Of a stretch of 64,000 bases of DNA, positions 9,207 through 18,500 are shown one piece after another. How positions within the stretch are numbered: the stretch's first letter is position 1; each line of letters begins with the position of its first letter. The translations under genes were made by a program, and so were the position numbers. The notes beneath the pieces were generated by a model. It was not told the DNA's origin. It searched no databases and worked only from the letters and a program-made list of their open reading frames with translations. This DNA comes from MWBF01 sp040772005 (GTDB lineage: Bacteria; Chloroflexota; Anaerolineae; CG2-30-64-16): positions 1,116,001 to 1,180,000 of the forward strand of contig JAXGYZ010000002.1 in the NCBI GenBank assembly GCA_040772005.1. The letters run 5' to 3'.

Positions 9207-10866
9207 TGATCAGCGCGCCGTAGTGCGCGGACTCTGCAAAGCGCGCGTAATGTGCCAGGTAGCCGCGCGTCACGCGCAGCGGCGGCCGCTGCCACACGGC
9301 CAGGCGGGCCGCGATTTCCTCGTCGCTCACGTGCAGGTGGAGCCGCCGCGCGGGGATGTCGACCGTGATTTGGTCGCCATCCTGCACCGCGGCCAGCGGC
9401 CCACCCTCAGCCGCTTCCGGTGAGATGTGGCCGACGAAACAGCCGTTGTTCGTGCCGGAGAAGCGGCCGTCGGTCACGACTGCGGTGCTCAGCGCCAGCC
9501 CGCGGCCGTAGAGCATCTTCATCGCCATGTACATCTCGCGCATGCCCGGCCCGCCCTTCGGCCCCTCGTAGCGGATGACCACCACGTCGCCCGGCTGGAT
9601 AACGCCGTCGAGGATGGCCTGGTTGGCGTCTTCCTCGCAGTCAAAACAGCGCGCCCGGCCCGTGAACACCTGCATGTGGTCTGCAATGGCCGCGGGCTTG
9701 GTCACCGCGCTCATCGGCGCGAGGTTGCCCTGCAGTACGGCCAGCCCGCCGCCTGCGCGCCACGGGTCGCTCAACGGGCGGACGATGCTGCGGTCGCCCG
9801 CGGGCGCGCAGGCCGCGTTCTCCGCGACGGTCGTCCCCGCGACCGTCAGCGCGTCGCCGTGCAGCAGGGGCAGAATCTCCGCCATGACGGCCTGCACGCC
9901 GCCCGCCCGGTGGAAGTCGGGCACGTTGGGCGCGGCCGCGGGATTCATCCTGGCGATGTGCGGCGTCGTGCGACACAGCTCCTCGAAGCGGGCCATGTCG
10001 ATGTCCGGGCATTCCGCCTCGTACGCGATCGCGGGCATGTGCAGCGCGAGGTTGGTGGAGCCGCCGATGGCCGCGCCCAGCCGGATGCCGTTCTCCAGCC
10101 CCTGCCGGTTGATGATGCGCCGTGCAGTGATGCCCTCCTGTACCAGCTGGACGATCTGCCGGCCCGCGGTCTGCGCGCTGCGCATCCGGTCCGCGTGCGT
10201 GGCCGGGATGGTCGCGCTGCCGGGCAGGCACATGCCGATGGCCTCCGCGACACAGCACATCGTGTTGGCCGTGCCCAGGAACGAGCAGGAGCCGCAGGTC
10301 GGCGTCGCGTGGTTCTCCAGCTCGATGAACTCCGCCTCCGTGATGCGCCCCGCGCGCAACATGCCCAGCGCCTCGGTCGGCGAGGTGCCGTCGGACGCGC
10401 GGCCGTCGAACTCGCAGCCGCCCTCCATTGGCCCGCCGACGACGATCTGCGCGGGCACGTCCAGCCGGGCCGCGGCCATGAGCATTCCCGGCACAATCTT
10501 GTCACACGAGCCGAGCATGATGACTGCGTCCAGCCGGTGCGCCTCGACCATCAGCTCGATGCTGTTGGCGATGAGGTCGCGCGTCGGCAGGATGTAGCGC
10601 ATGCCTTCGTGGCCCTGCGCGATGCCGTCGCACGCGGCCATCACGCCGAACTCCACGGGCGTGCCGCCGGCCTGGAAGATGCCTTGCTTGACGTAATCGG
10701 AGACAAGGTTGAGGTTGTAATGGCCGGGCACGACGCGGTTCCACGAGTTGGCGATGCCGATCATGGGCCGGGCCAGGTCGTAGTCGCTGTAGGCCATGGC
10801 CTTGTAGTACGCGCGCTGGGTGGACCATTCGGGCCGGCCCAGGATTTGTTGGCTGCGCAGTGGCAT
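9196..10866 (-). CDS. ilvD: dihydroxy-acid dehydratase (IlvD/Edd family)
   Basis: 556 residues. Fe-S ligand cysteines are seen in MAACDG, GSCDK and PTCGSC, with other family motifs (GGSTNLALHMPAIA, VLQGNLAP, RYEGPKGGPGMREM, TDGRFSGTNNG, GHISPEA). The family removes water from 2,3-dihydroxy acids; IlvD makes 2-keto acids for valine and isoleucine, while close relatives act on sugar acids. No other ilv gene is in the window, so a sugar-acid dehydratase is a real alternative. The start at 10866 is preferred because AAGGAG lies 7 bases upstream. The C-terminal codons and stop overlap a dispersed repeat. Confidence 0.86.
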   Translation of the reverse strand: MPLRSQQILGRPEWSTQRAYYKAMAYSDYDLARPMIGIANSWNRVVPGHYNLNLVSDYVKQGIFQAGGTPVEFGVMAACDGIAQGHEGMRYILPTRDLIANSIELMVEAHRLDAVIMLGSCDKIVPGMLMAAARLDVPAQIVVGGPMEGGCEFDGRASDGTSPTEALGMLRAGRITEAEFIELENHATPTCGSCSFLGTANTMCCVAEAIGMCLPGSATIPATHADRMRSAQTAGRQIVQLVQEGITARRIINRQGLENGIRLGAAIGGSTNLALHMPAIAYEAECPDIDMARFEELCRTTPHIARMNPAAAPNVPDFHRAGGVQAVMAEILPLLHGDALTVAGTTVAENAACAPAGDRSIVRPLSDPWRAGGGLAVLQGNLAPMSAVTKPAAIADHMQVFTGRARCFDCEEDANQAILDGVIQPGDVVVIRYEGPKGGPGMREMYMAMKMLYGRGLALSTAVVTDGRFSGTNNGCFVGHISPEAAEGGPLAAVQDGDQITVDIPARRLHLHVSDEEIAARLAVWQRPPLRVTRGYLAHYARFAESAHYGALIKNE

Positions 10867-10969
10867 TGGGGTGCTCCTTGGCATGTGATGTGGCAGCCAC
10901 AGTATATGCCCGACTCACCCGAACACCAACTTGCCGGACGCGTGAAATCTGACGCAGGCTCAACGGAAT

Positions 10970-11002
10970 CTTTATCAGCCCTTTATATCGGGCCACTATA
11001 CT
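10970..11002 (+). promoter_or_regulatory. Pho-box-like repeat and -10 element before the VTC gene
   Basis: CTTTAT at 10970-10975 and again at 10981-10986 are direct repeats with 11-bp period. Ten bases further is TATACT at 10997-11002. No good -35 exists, so the promoter looks activator-dependent. E. coli Pho boxes have the same 11-bp period and sit about 10 bases upstream of -10. The gene it serves is a polyphosphate polymerase, which makes phosphate control plausible. Confidence 0.55.
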
Positions 11003-11051
11003 GCGGGCAGCAACCTGAGAACCAGGCTGCCTGACAGGAATCGAGGACGCT

Positions 11052-11915
11052 ATGGAACTGACGGCATTACGGTATCTGGGTGAAGCATACGGCGCGCGGC
11101 CGCGCCTGGCAGGCCGGCCCGGCAGCGCTCCGCTGGCAGCAGAAGACGCTGACCTGGCTGCGCTGCTGGCGACCTTCGAGCCGATCGGCCTGGCGGAACT
11201 GACCGGCCAGGCGTTGCTGAACCGGTCCGAACTGAAGTATGTCATGCCCCAGGCGCAGCTGCCCGGCATCCTGCGGCAGGTACGCGGCTCCTACCGGGTC
11301 CTGGTCGTGGCCGGCCGGCGGATGAGCCACTACCGTACGCTGTACTTCGACACGCCGGACCTGCTGCTCTACCGCCGGCATCACAACGGGGTGCCTGACC
11401 GATACAAGGTGCGCGCGCGTGAGTATGTAGATTCCCACACCGCCTTCTTCGAGGTCAAGCATCGCACGCCCAACCAGCGCACGCTCAAGAGCCGCATGCC
11501 GACGAGCCAACTCATCACGAGCCTGGGCGAGCAGGCGGAGCATTTCCTGGCAGAGGCCTGCCCGTACCGCGCCGGAGAGCTGCAGGCGGCGCTGTGGAAC
11601 GACTACGCCCGCATCACCCTGGTCAGCCGGCAGCGCGCCGAGCGGGTCACGCTGGACCTGGACCTGACCTTCGCGTGGGGTGAAGACAGCATGGCGCTGC
11701 CGGCCGTCGCGGTGGCCGAAGTCAAGTACGAGGGCTCGGCCACGGCCTCCGAGTTCGTGCAGTTGATGCGGGCGAGCCACGTCCGGGGCACGAGTTTCAG
11801 CAAGTATTGTGTGGGGATCAGCCTGCTCTATCCGCAGGTGAAGCACAACAAATTCAAGGCCAAGCAGCGGCTGGTCGCCCGCCTGGCCCAAGGAGCATCG
11901 CATGGACTTTCTTAG
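11052..11915 (+). CDS. VTC-domain polyphosphate polymerase
   Basis: 287 residues. From about residue 55 to 265 it has the VTC/CYTH-like tunnel fold: NRSELKYVMP, then YRTLYFDTPDLLLYRRHHNG, RYKVRAREYVDS, FFEVKHRTPN(QR)TLKSR, RVTLDLDLTF, and VAEVKYEG near the C-terminus. The basic residues in these strands (K, R, R, K) match those that bind triphosphate in the yeast Vtc4 polymerase family. Bacterial members are mostly uncharacterised, so polymerase activity is inferred. The N-terminal 50 residues are poorly conserved. GAGGA precedes the ATG. The next gene overlaps it by 14 bases, giving a two-gene operon with a DUF4956 membrane protein. Confidence 0.85.
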   Translation: MELTALRYLGEAYGARPRLAGRPGSAPLAAEDADLAALLATFEPIGLAELTGQALLNRSELKYVMPQAQLPGILRQVRGSYRVLVVAGRRMSHYRTLYFDTPDLLLYRRHHNGVPDRYKVRAREYVDSHTAFFEVKHRTPNQRTLKSRMPTSQLITSLGEQAEHFLAEACPYRAGELQAALWNDYARITLVSRQRAERVTLDLDLTFAWGEDSMALPAVAVAEVKYEGSATASEFVQLMRASHVRGTSFSKYCVGISLLYPQVKHNKFKAKQRLVARLAQGASHGLS

Positions 11916-12543
11916 CCTGCTCATCGGCTTCGCCGTCAACCTGCTGGTGGGCCTGGTCATCGTCCGGTTCATCTATTACCCGGTCAACCGGAACAAGAAC
12001 TACGTCTTCACCTATCTGGCGTTCAACACCATCATCTACTTCGTGATGAGCTTCCTGACGAGTGCGGAGTTGAGCCTGGGGGTGGGGTTCGGCCTGTTTG
12101 CCATCTTTTCGGTGCTGCGCTACCGGACGAGCACCATGTCGACCCGAGAGATGACTTATCTCTTCATTATCATTGCCTTGCCCGTGATGAACTCGGTGCT
12201 GATGCGCAGCGACGCCTGGCTGATGCTGGCCGTGGTCAACGCTATCGTGGCGGCCGTGCTGTACATCCTGGAGCGCGAGTGGGGCTTTCACTACGAGAAC
12301 ATGCAGGCCATCCGCTACGAGCGCATCGAGCTGATCCAGCCGGAGCACCGGGAGCTGCTGCTGGCAGACCTGCGCCAGCGCACGGGCCTGCCCATCACGC
12401 GGGTGGAGGTGGGGCGGCTGAACTTTCTTAATGATACAGCGGAGCTGCGGGCCTACTATCACAACGGGCAGCCGGCCGTCTGGCACAGGTATGAGGAATC
12501 CGACCCGGGGGATGAGTCGAATCTGGCGTCCGACGCCGCCTGA
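11902..12543 (+). CDS. DUF4956 membrane protein
   Basis: 213 residues. The first 130 residues hold about four hydrophobic helices (FLSLLIGFAVNLLVGLVIVRFIYYPV, YLAFNTIIYFVMSFLTS, GVGFGLFAIFSVLRYRT, TYLFIIIALPVMNSVLM ... LMLAVVNAIVAAVLYIL), with the FGLFAIFSVLRYRT signature of DUF4956. The C-terminal 80 residues are cytosolic (RIELIQPEHRELLLADLRQRTGLPITRVEVGRLNFL). Genes of this family very often sit next to VTC-domain genes, so it may anchor or channel for the polymerase. AAGGAG 6 bases before the ATG fixes the start. Confidence 0.85.
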   Translation: MDFLSLLIGFAVNLLVGLVIVRFIYYPVNRNKNYVFTYLAFNTIIYFVMSFLTSAELSLGVGFGLFAIFSVLRYRTSTMSTREMTYLFIIIALPVMNSVLMRSDAWLMLAVVNAIVAAVLYILEREWGFHYENMQAIRYERIELIQPEHRELLLADLRQRTGLPITRVEVGRLNFLNDTAELRAYYHNGQPAVWHRYEESDPGDESNLASDAA

Positions 12544-12567
12544 GGAAATCTGACTGCAATGGTTTGT

Positions 12568-12614
12568 GGTATGCCAGGCGGCGGTTGCAAACCGCAGCCT
12601 GGCATACCATTTTT
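12568..12614 (+). terminator. intrinsic terminator after the VTC-DUF4956 operon
   Basis: A 12-bp perfect stem (12568-12579 with 12597-12608) with an inner GC-rich hairpin, followed by TTTTT at 12610-12614. It begins 25 bases after the DUF4956 stop. Confidence 0.85.
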
Positions 12615-12736
12615 ACACTGAACGGCGTTGACGAGACTCCGGGTTTGGGGTATCCTCTGTTCAATGAGCGTAATGTCGAATGTAATGCTTTGAAATCTCA
12701 ATATTGATGTTGAACCAGAAGAGGAGGAGCAGGCTC

Positions 12737-13615
12737 ATGTCGTTTAACAGAAGGTCTCGTTTGGATACGTCTCAGGTCGAGGACCGGCGCGGCCGCCGCA
12801 CCGGGACGGCGATGGCCGTCGGCGGCGGCGGGCTCGGCATCATCGTGTTGCTGGTTGCACTGGTGTTCGGCGTCGATCCCAGCGCCCTGCAGGACGTGAT
12901 TGGGCCGGGCATGCAGCAGTCCGTGCCATCGGGCGCGGGCGAATCGAGCATTGAAACCGTAGAAGAAGTTTGCAAGACCGGCGAGGATGCCAATAACCGC
13001 CAGGATTGCCGTGTCGTGGGGTATGTCAACAGCATCCAGGCCTTCTGGACTGATGAATTCGAGCGCCGCGGGAGCCAGTACATCCCGGCCAAGACGGTGC
13101 TCTTCAGCGGGGCCACCCAGGCCGCCTGCGGCGCCGCCTCGGCTGCGATGGGGCCGTTCTACTGCCCGGCAGACCAGTCCGTTTATCTGGACCTGGCCTT
13201 CTTCGAACAACTGCAGAGCCAGTTCGGTGCGATGGGCGGTCGCTTTGCCGAAGCGTATGTGTTGGCACACGAGTACGGACATCACATCCAGAACATCGTT
13301 GGCGTGCTGGAGCAGAGCCGCCCCGGTGCAACCGGGCCGCGCAGCGTGGCCGTGCAGATCGAGCTGCAGGCGGACTGCCTGGCCGGCGTGTGGGTGCACC
13401 ATGCCACCAGCACCGGCTACCTGACCGAGATCACGGAGCAGGATATCGTCCAGGCCCTTGACGCCGCTGCCAACGTAGGCGATGACCAGATCCAGCGCGA
13501 GACGCAGGGTTATGTCTCGCCGGAGACCTGGACGCACGGCTCGTCGCAGCAGCGCCAGGAGGCGCTCAAGATCGGCATGACCACCGGCGACCTGTCGGCC
13601 TGCTCGCCGCAGTAG
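12737..13615 (+). CDS. neutral zinc metallopeptidase (YpfJ-like)
   Basis: 292 residues. One membrane segment near residues 25-45 (AVGGGGLGIIVLLVALVFG) anchors the protein with the catalytic part probably outside. HEYGHHIQN is the HExxH zinc motif, and ELQADCLAGVW downstream supplies the third ligand (Glu), as in the YpfJ/zinc_peptidase family. Other family marks: CGAASAAMGPFYCPADQSVYLDLAFF, and the C-terminal THGSSQQRQEALKIG. Substrate unknown. The start at 12737 has GAGGAGG 9 bases upstream; an earlier ATG at 12704 does not. Confidence 0.9.
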   Translation: MSFNRRSRLDTSQVEDRRGRRTGTAMAVGGGGLGIIVLLVALVFGVDPSALQDVIGPGMQQSVPSGAGESSIETVEEVCKTGEDANNRQDCRVVGYVNSIQAFWTDEFERRGSQYIPAKTVLFSGATQAACGAASAAMGPFYCPADQSVYLDLAFFEQLQSQFGAMGGRFAEAYVLAHEYGHHIQNIVGVLEQSRPGATGPRSVAVQIELQADCLAGVWVHHATSTGYLTEITEQDIVQALDAAANVGDDQIQRETQGYVSPETWTHGSSQQRQEALKIGMTTGDLSACSPQ

Positions 13616-13640
13616 TCGTCCCCTGAACCTGTTGCTCCAC

Positions 13641-13671
13641 ACCGCCGGAGATACGATTTTCCGGCGGTTTT
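13641..13671 (+). terminator. intrinsic terminator after the metallopeptidase
   Basis: An 8-bp perfect stem (13641-13648 with 13661-13668) followed by TTT, 25 bases after the stop codon. Confidence 0.8.
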
Positions 13672-13746
13672 GGTGCTGCTGTCTTTCTGTGTTATGTTGA
13701 AGATAGACCATAGGAAGTTGGGCCTGTAGTTCGATCCCGGCAATCC

Positions 13747-14056
13747 ATGTCCCATCATGATTGGATGAACGTTCCGGCAGCCTCTTCCCTGATCGGCAGT
13801 CGGTACCATCTGCTCGAGCCGATCGGCCGGGGAGCGATGGGCGCCGTTTACCGCGCCATCGACCGCTTGAGCGGTGACATGGTGGCCCTCAAACGCGTCC
13901 CGATATCTGCCGTTCCGCAGGAATCCGGCGCCGGCCTCCGGCTGGCCCTCGCCCAGGAATTCAGGACCCTCGCCTCACTGCGCCACCCACACATCATCAG
14001 TGTCCTGGATTACGGCTTCGATGCCCAACATCAGCCGTATTTCACCATGGACCTCC
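13747..14056 (+). pseudogene. Ser/Thr kinase-AAA-TPR gene, 5' fragment (split by IS110)
   Basis: This is the N-lobe of a eukaryote-type Ser/Thr kinase: glycine loop GRGAMGAVY, ATP-binding lysine in MVALKRV, the C-helix Glu in AQEFRTLASLRHPHI and strand QPYFTMDL. Coding continuity stops at 14056, where an IS110 element begins. The remainder of the kinase resumes at 15545 in the same frame once 1,488 bases are removed, giving FTMDL-LENVCTILEAG. As it stands the gene cannot make an intact protein. No strong RBS is seen for the ATG at 13747; the ATG at 13765 is an alternative. Confidence 0.85.
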
Positions 14057-14071
14057 CTTGAAAATGTCCCG

Positions 14072-15313
14072 TTACCCGGCCGGGGCAGCGCACGGCGCCA
14101 GTTCGACCCGATAGCCGAGCTTCTCGAGACGGCGCACGGCTCGGCGTTTCACCGCCTCACGGTCCCGCTCATCGAAGTAGTTGCCACCCAGGTCTTCATA
14201 GGCCGTCTGCCGAGTAATCAGGTGATAACCTGTGACCAGTAAACTGTGCCCGACGGCGACCGCTGCCCGTTGTGTGCCTCGCCGGGCTGCCAGGCGGCGA
14301 TAGAGCGCCTGGAAGTACTTGTGCTTGGTGTGGGCTGCGCCGTGGGCCGCTTCAATCAGTGCCCGCCGCAGCCACGGACTGCCTTTGCGCGTGCGGCCAC
14401 TCTTGCGTTTGCCTGCACTCTCGTGGTTGCCCGGACACATACCGGCCCAGGAAGCCAGGTGGTCGGCATCTTCGAAAGGCGCCAGATCCGCACCAATCTC
14501 GGCGACGATGATCTCGGCAATGCGCTGGTTAATGCCCGGCAAGGCATCCCACGTCGCTAAGGCCGCCGCAAAAGGGCGCATCTGCTCCGCAATCTGCTGG
14601 TCCAGTTGCGCCATCGCCTCGTCGAGAAAGTCGATGTGACTCAGATGCTGCGCCAACATAAAGCGATGATGTGGCCGCACGCGCCCGCTCAACGCCTTCA
14701 CGAGCAAGTCCTGCTTGTCGCGCAACCGCCCTTTGGCTAAGGCGGCCAACGTGGCGGCGTCCGTTTGGCCCTCGACTAACTCGGCCAGGATGGCGCGGCC
14801 ACTCACCCCCATCACATCGCTGGCGACACTCGCCAACTTGATGTTGGCGTCTTCCAGTACCTTCTGCACCCGATTGACTTCGCTCTTGCGTTCATCCCCC
14901 AACTTCGTGCGATAGCGGGTCAGATCCCGCAGTTCTCGCAAAACCTCCGAGGGGATGAAGCTGCCTTTGAGCAAGCCATGCCGCAAGAGGTCGGCGATCC
15001 ATTCGGCGTCCTGCACGTCCGTCTTACGCCCCGCCAACGCTTTGATGCGTTCGGCGTTGACCACCAGGATGGCGAACCGGTCATCCAGCAGGTTGTATAC
15101 GGGCTTCCAGTACACCCCCGTGCTCTCCATCGCCACATGGCTGACACCCAGACCGGCCAACCAATCCGCTAAAGCCTCCAGATGCACCGTCATCGTCGCA
15201 AAGGTGCGGGTTTCCTTGAGCGGCTGACCGTCTGGCCCCGGCACGATCACACAGGCCACTACGGTCTGCTTGTGGACGTCGATCCCGCAACAACGCTCGT
15301 AGACCACTTGCAT
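14072..15313 (-). CDS. IS110-family transposase (DEDD recombinase)
   Basis: 413 residues. The N-terminal RuvC-like domain has GIDVHK (first Asp), MESTGVYWKPVY (Glu) and KTDVQDAEWIADLL (Asp pair), forming the DEDD tetrad. A coiled middle part follows. The C-terminal Transposase_20 domain has LPGINQRIAEIIVAEIG, FASWAG-like LASWAGMCPG, and SAGKRKSGRTRKGSPWLRRAL with the serine used in strand exchange in this family. The gene appears intact, so the element may still be mobile. It is encoded on the strand opposite to the host kinase gene. GGAGG-like bases precede the ATG. Confidence 0.95.
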   Translation of the reverse strand: MQVVYERCCGIDVHKQTVVACVIVPGPDGQPLKETRTFATMTVHLEALADWLAGLGVSHVAMESTGVYWKPVYNLLDDRFAILVVNAERIKALAGRKTDVQDAEWIADLLRHGLLKGSFIPSEVLRELRDLTRYRTKLGDERKSEVNRVQKVLEDANIKLASVASDVMGVSGRAILAELVEGQTDAATLAALAKGRLRDKQDLLVKALSGRVRPHHRFMLAQHLSHIDFLDEAMAQLDQQIAEQMRPFAAALATWDALPGINQRIAEIIVAEIGADLAPFEDADHLASWAGMCPGNHESAGKRKSGRTRKGSPWLRRALIEAAHGAAHTKHKYFQALYRRLAARRGTQRAAVAVGHSLLVTGYHLITRQTAYEDLGGNYFDERDREAVKRRAVRRLEKLGYRVELAPCAAPAG

Positions 15314-15540
15314 GACTCACCTCCGCTGCTTGCGCTCGCCCCAGCGGAGTGCCTGATGAACGAAGATTCTCCCTTGCGTGCTCTCCCCTGGCGGGGGGCA
15401 ACAGTCAACGGTGCCTGCAGGCACTCATGTCAAACTCCTGACGGGCTCGTGGCACCAAACCAACCATCCGACTTCTCACCGGGGCGGCACTCTATTCTAC
15501 CCATTTTCATCCGCAACGGTGAGCCGTGGCTCATAGACAA
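15314..15540 (-). ncRNA. candidate bridge-RNA region of the IS110 element
   Basis: About 227 bases upstream of the transposase contain no gene. In IS110 elements this end encodes the bridge RNA that pairs with target and donor. On the transposase strand it contains CAAGGGAG (plus 15369-15376 as CTCCCTTG), identical to the element's other end at 14053-14060, and CAGGAG (plus 15434-15439), identical to the target centre. A 14-base palindrome lies at 15411-15424 and a hairpin at 15321-15354. The order target-then-donor fits the known layout. The RNA itself is inferred. Confidence 0.5.
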
Positions 15541-15544
15541 CTCC

Positions 15545-18500
15545 TGGAGAATGTCTGCACCATCCTCGAGGCGGGACAGGGTCAGTCGCTCAACACACAG
15601 ACCGCGCTGTTGATCCAGGTACTGCAGGCCCTCGCCTACCTGCACCGCCGGGGCATCCTGCATCGTGACCTGAAGCCGGCCAACGTGCTGGTGACGGGCC
15701 AACGCCAGGTCAGGCTGCTCGATTTTGGCCTCGCCGATGCGCTGGCCCAGGCTCAGCACGCCATGGGCACGTTGGCTTATACGGCGCCCGAAGTGCTGCG
15801 GGGCAAGCCCGCCAGCCAGACCGCGGACCTCTATGCTGTAGGCGTGATGGCCTACCAGCTTTTCGTGGGCTGTCACCCGTTCGACACGCGCCATCCGGCT
15901 CAACTCATGGCCAGCATCCTGCACGCGGCCCCCGATCTCTCCGGGCTGCAGAACCGCCAACTCGCGGCAGTCCTGGCGCGTTGGCTGGCCAAGGACCCCG
16001 ACCAACGTTATGCCGGCGCAGACCAGGTCGTCGAGGCGCTGAGCCAGGCCACGGGGCAGCCGGTTCCTGAGGAGAGCAGCGCCATTCGCGAGAGCTTTCT
16101 GACTGCAGCCCGCTTTGTTGGCCGTGACGCAGAGATGGCGCAGTTGACCGCTGCGTTGGACCGAGCCAGAGAAGGCAGAGGTAGCGCCTGGTTGATCGGT
16201 GGCGAGAGCGGCATAGGTAAGTCACGCCTGCTCGACGAATTGCGCATGCGGGCACTTGTGGCCGGGGCAACCGTGGTGCGCGGCCAGACGGTTGAAAATG
16301 GCGGCGCGCCGTATCAGCTCTGGCGGGAACCGTTGCGCAGGCTGGCCCTCATGCTCCCGCTGGACGACTTCACTGCAGGAGTCGTTAAGCCCCTGGCACC
16401 CGACTTGCCTGGCCTGCTGGGGCGACATATCCCCGACGTGCCCGAGCTGGAAGGCGAGGCGGCGCGCCAACGCCTGCACCTGACTCTGGCCGAAGTCTGC
16501 TGGGCAGCGGCGCAAACCGGCGGGCCGTTGGTGCTGCTCCTCGAGGACCTGCACTGGGCCTCTGCCGGGATCGAGCCGCTCAAGGTTCTCAGCCGCGGTC
16601 TGGCAGAACTGCCGCTGCTGGTGGTCGGCGCCTATCGCAGCGAGGAGCGTCCCGACCTGCCCGCCGAATGCCCCATGATGACTCCGCTGCCCCTGGCGCC
16701 CTTATCTCCTGACAGCATGGCTGAACTGGTCGTCTCCATGTTAGGCACGGCCGGCGAACAGCCACGCGTCCTGGACCTGCTGCAGCGTGAGACCGAAGGC
16801 AATGCCCTGTTTGTGGTGGAAACGGTGCGCACCCTTGCCGCAGAAGCTGGACGACTGCAGGAGGTGGCCCGCATGCCCTTGCCGGAGACGGTCTTCTCCG
16901 GGGGTGTGCAGCAGATTATTCGCAGGCGCCTGGCGCGGGTGCCGGCGTCCCATCGCCCCTTGCTGAGGCTGGCAGCGGTGGCCGGGCGGAGACTCGATCT
17001 TGAGGTACTGCACGCTGCCGACCCTGATGTACACCTGGAGACCTGGCTCGCCGATTGCGCCAACGTGGCTGCCCTGCAGGCCCGGGAGGGTTCCTGGCGT
17101 TTTGTGCACGACACGCTGCGCACGCAACTGATAGCAGAATTGGATGATGCGGAGCGACCCCGCCTGCACCGGCAGGTGGCCGAAGCCTATGAACAGGTGC
17201 ATCCGGGCGATCCCGCGTACGCGGCGGCCCTGGTGACGCACTGGGAGGCGGCCGGCGAGGGGGATGCAGGTGCATTCCTTGGCAGGGCGGCACACTATGC
17301 CCGTATTGCCGCGGAGTATGCGGCCGCGCAATATGCCGGCGCCGATGCAGTGCGCTTCTTCAGCAAGGCGCTGGCGCTCACGCCTGAGGCAGAGGCCGGC
17401 GAGCGATACGTCCTCTATCTGGGCCGCGAACAGGTCTATGACCTGCAGGGGGACCGGGCTGCCCAGGCGGCTGACCTGGCTCGGTTGGATGCCCTGGCCG
17501 GGACGCCGGCGCAGCGCTGCGAGGTCGCCCTGCGCACCGGTGCATATCACAACCAGGTGGGAGAATATCCCGCCGCGCTGGTTGCCGCGGAGCAGGCCCA
17601 CCGGTGGGCTGCTGCATGTGAGGATGGCGCCGGCCAGGCCCAGGCCCTGATTACGGCCGGCCAGGCTCTCCGGCAACAGGGTGACTACGAGCCGGCCAGG
17701 CAAAGATATGAACGCGCTGCGGAGCTTGCTGCTGCAATCCCTGCCCCTGTTCAGCTCGCCCGCGCCCAGAGCGGCCTGGGCGAGATTGCCCGCCGGAGAG
17801 GTCACTACGCGGCCGCCCGGCATCATCACGAACGAGCCTTCCGCCTGCAGCAGGAGATTGCCGACCGGCCGGGGCAGGTGCAGTCTCTCCGGCACCTGGG
17901 TGAGGTTGCCAACGCCCAGGGGCACTACGAGACCGCGCGCAGCAACTATCTGGCGGCGCTGGAGCTGGCCCGGCAGATGGGCGACCGGCCACAGGAAGGG
18001 CAAATCCTGCTCGATTCGGCCGAGATCGATTGGCGGCAGGGCGCACACCGGCAGGCGATGACTGCGCTGGAGCAGAGCCTGGCGCTGGCGCGGAGCACGG
18101 GCGACAGGCACACGGCGGCAGCGGCCTTGAACGGCATGGGCGCAGTGATTCTGCAACAAGGACATTACGACCAGGCGCGCGATTACTGGCAGCAGAGCCT
18201 GGCGCTCAAGCAGGAGATCGGCGATCGGGCCGGCGCAGGTAAGACGCTGAATAACCTGGGGAATCTTGCGCGTCGGCAGAGACGATATGATGAGGCGCGC
18301 AGCTACTACGAGCAGAGTCTGGCCATCAAACAGGAGATCGGCGACCGGGCGGGGATGGGTGGCACGCTGCAGAACTTGGGGGTTGTCGCAAAGGACCAGG
18401 GACAGTATGACAAAGCGCTCGACTACTACGAGCACGGCCTGGCCATCGCTCAGGAGATCGGCGACCGGGCAGCCCAGGGGATGATACTGACCAATCTGGG

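Larger units (their letters stand above)
14057..15544 (-). mobile_element. IS110-family insertion sequence, about 1.49 kb
   Basis: The element splits the kinase gene. CTCC flanks it on both sides (14053-14056 and 15541-15544), and deleting 1,488 bases restores the host reading frame exactly, which defines the boundaries to within 4 bases. There are no terminal inverted repeats, as is usual for IS110. The noncoding part is long at the transposase 5' side (15314-15540) and short at the 3' side (14057-14071), the arrangement of the IS110 subgroup rather than IS1111. No second copy is in the window. Confidence 0.9.

Noticed and set aside
9427..11034. 535-codon plus-strand frame
   Set aside because: Antisense to ilvD and extending over the divergent promoter; composition is His/Arg-rich.
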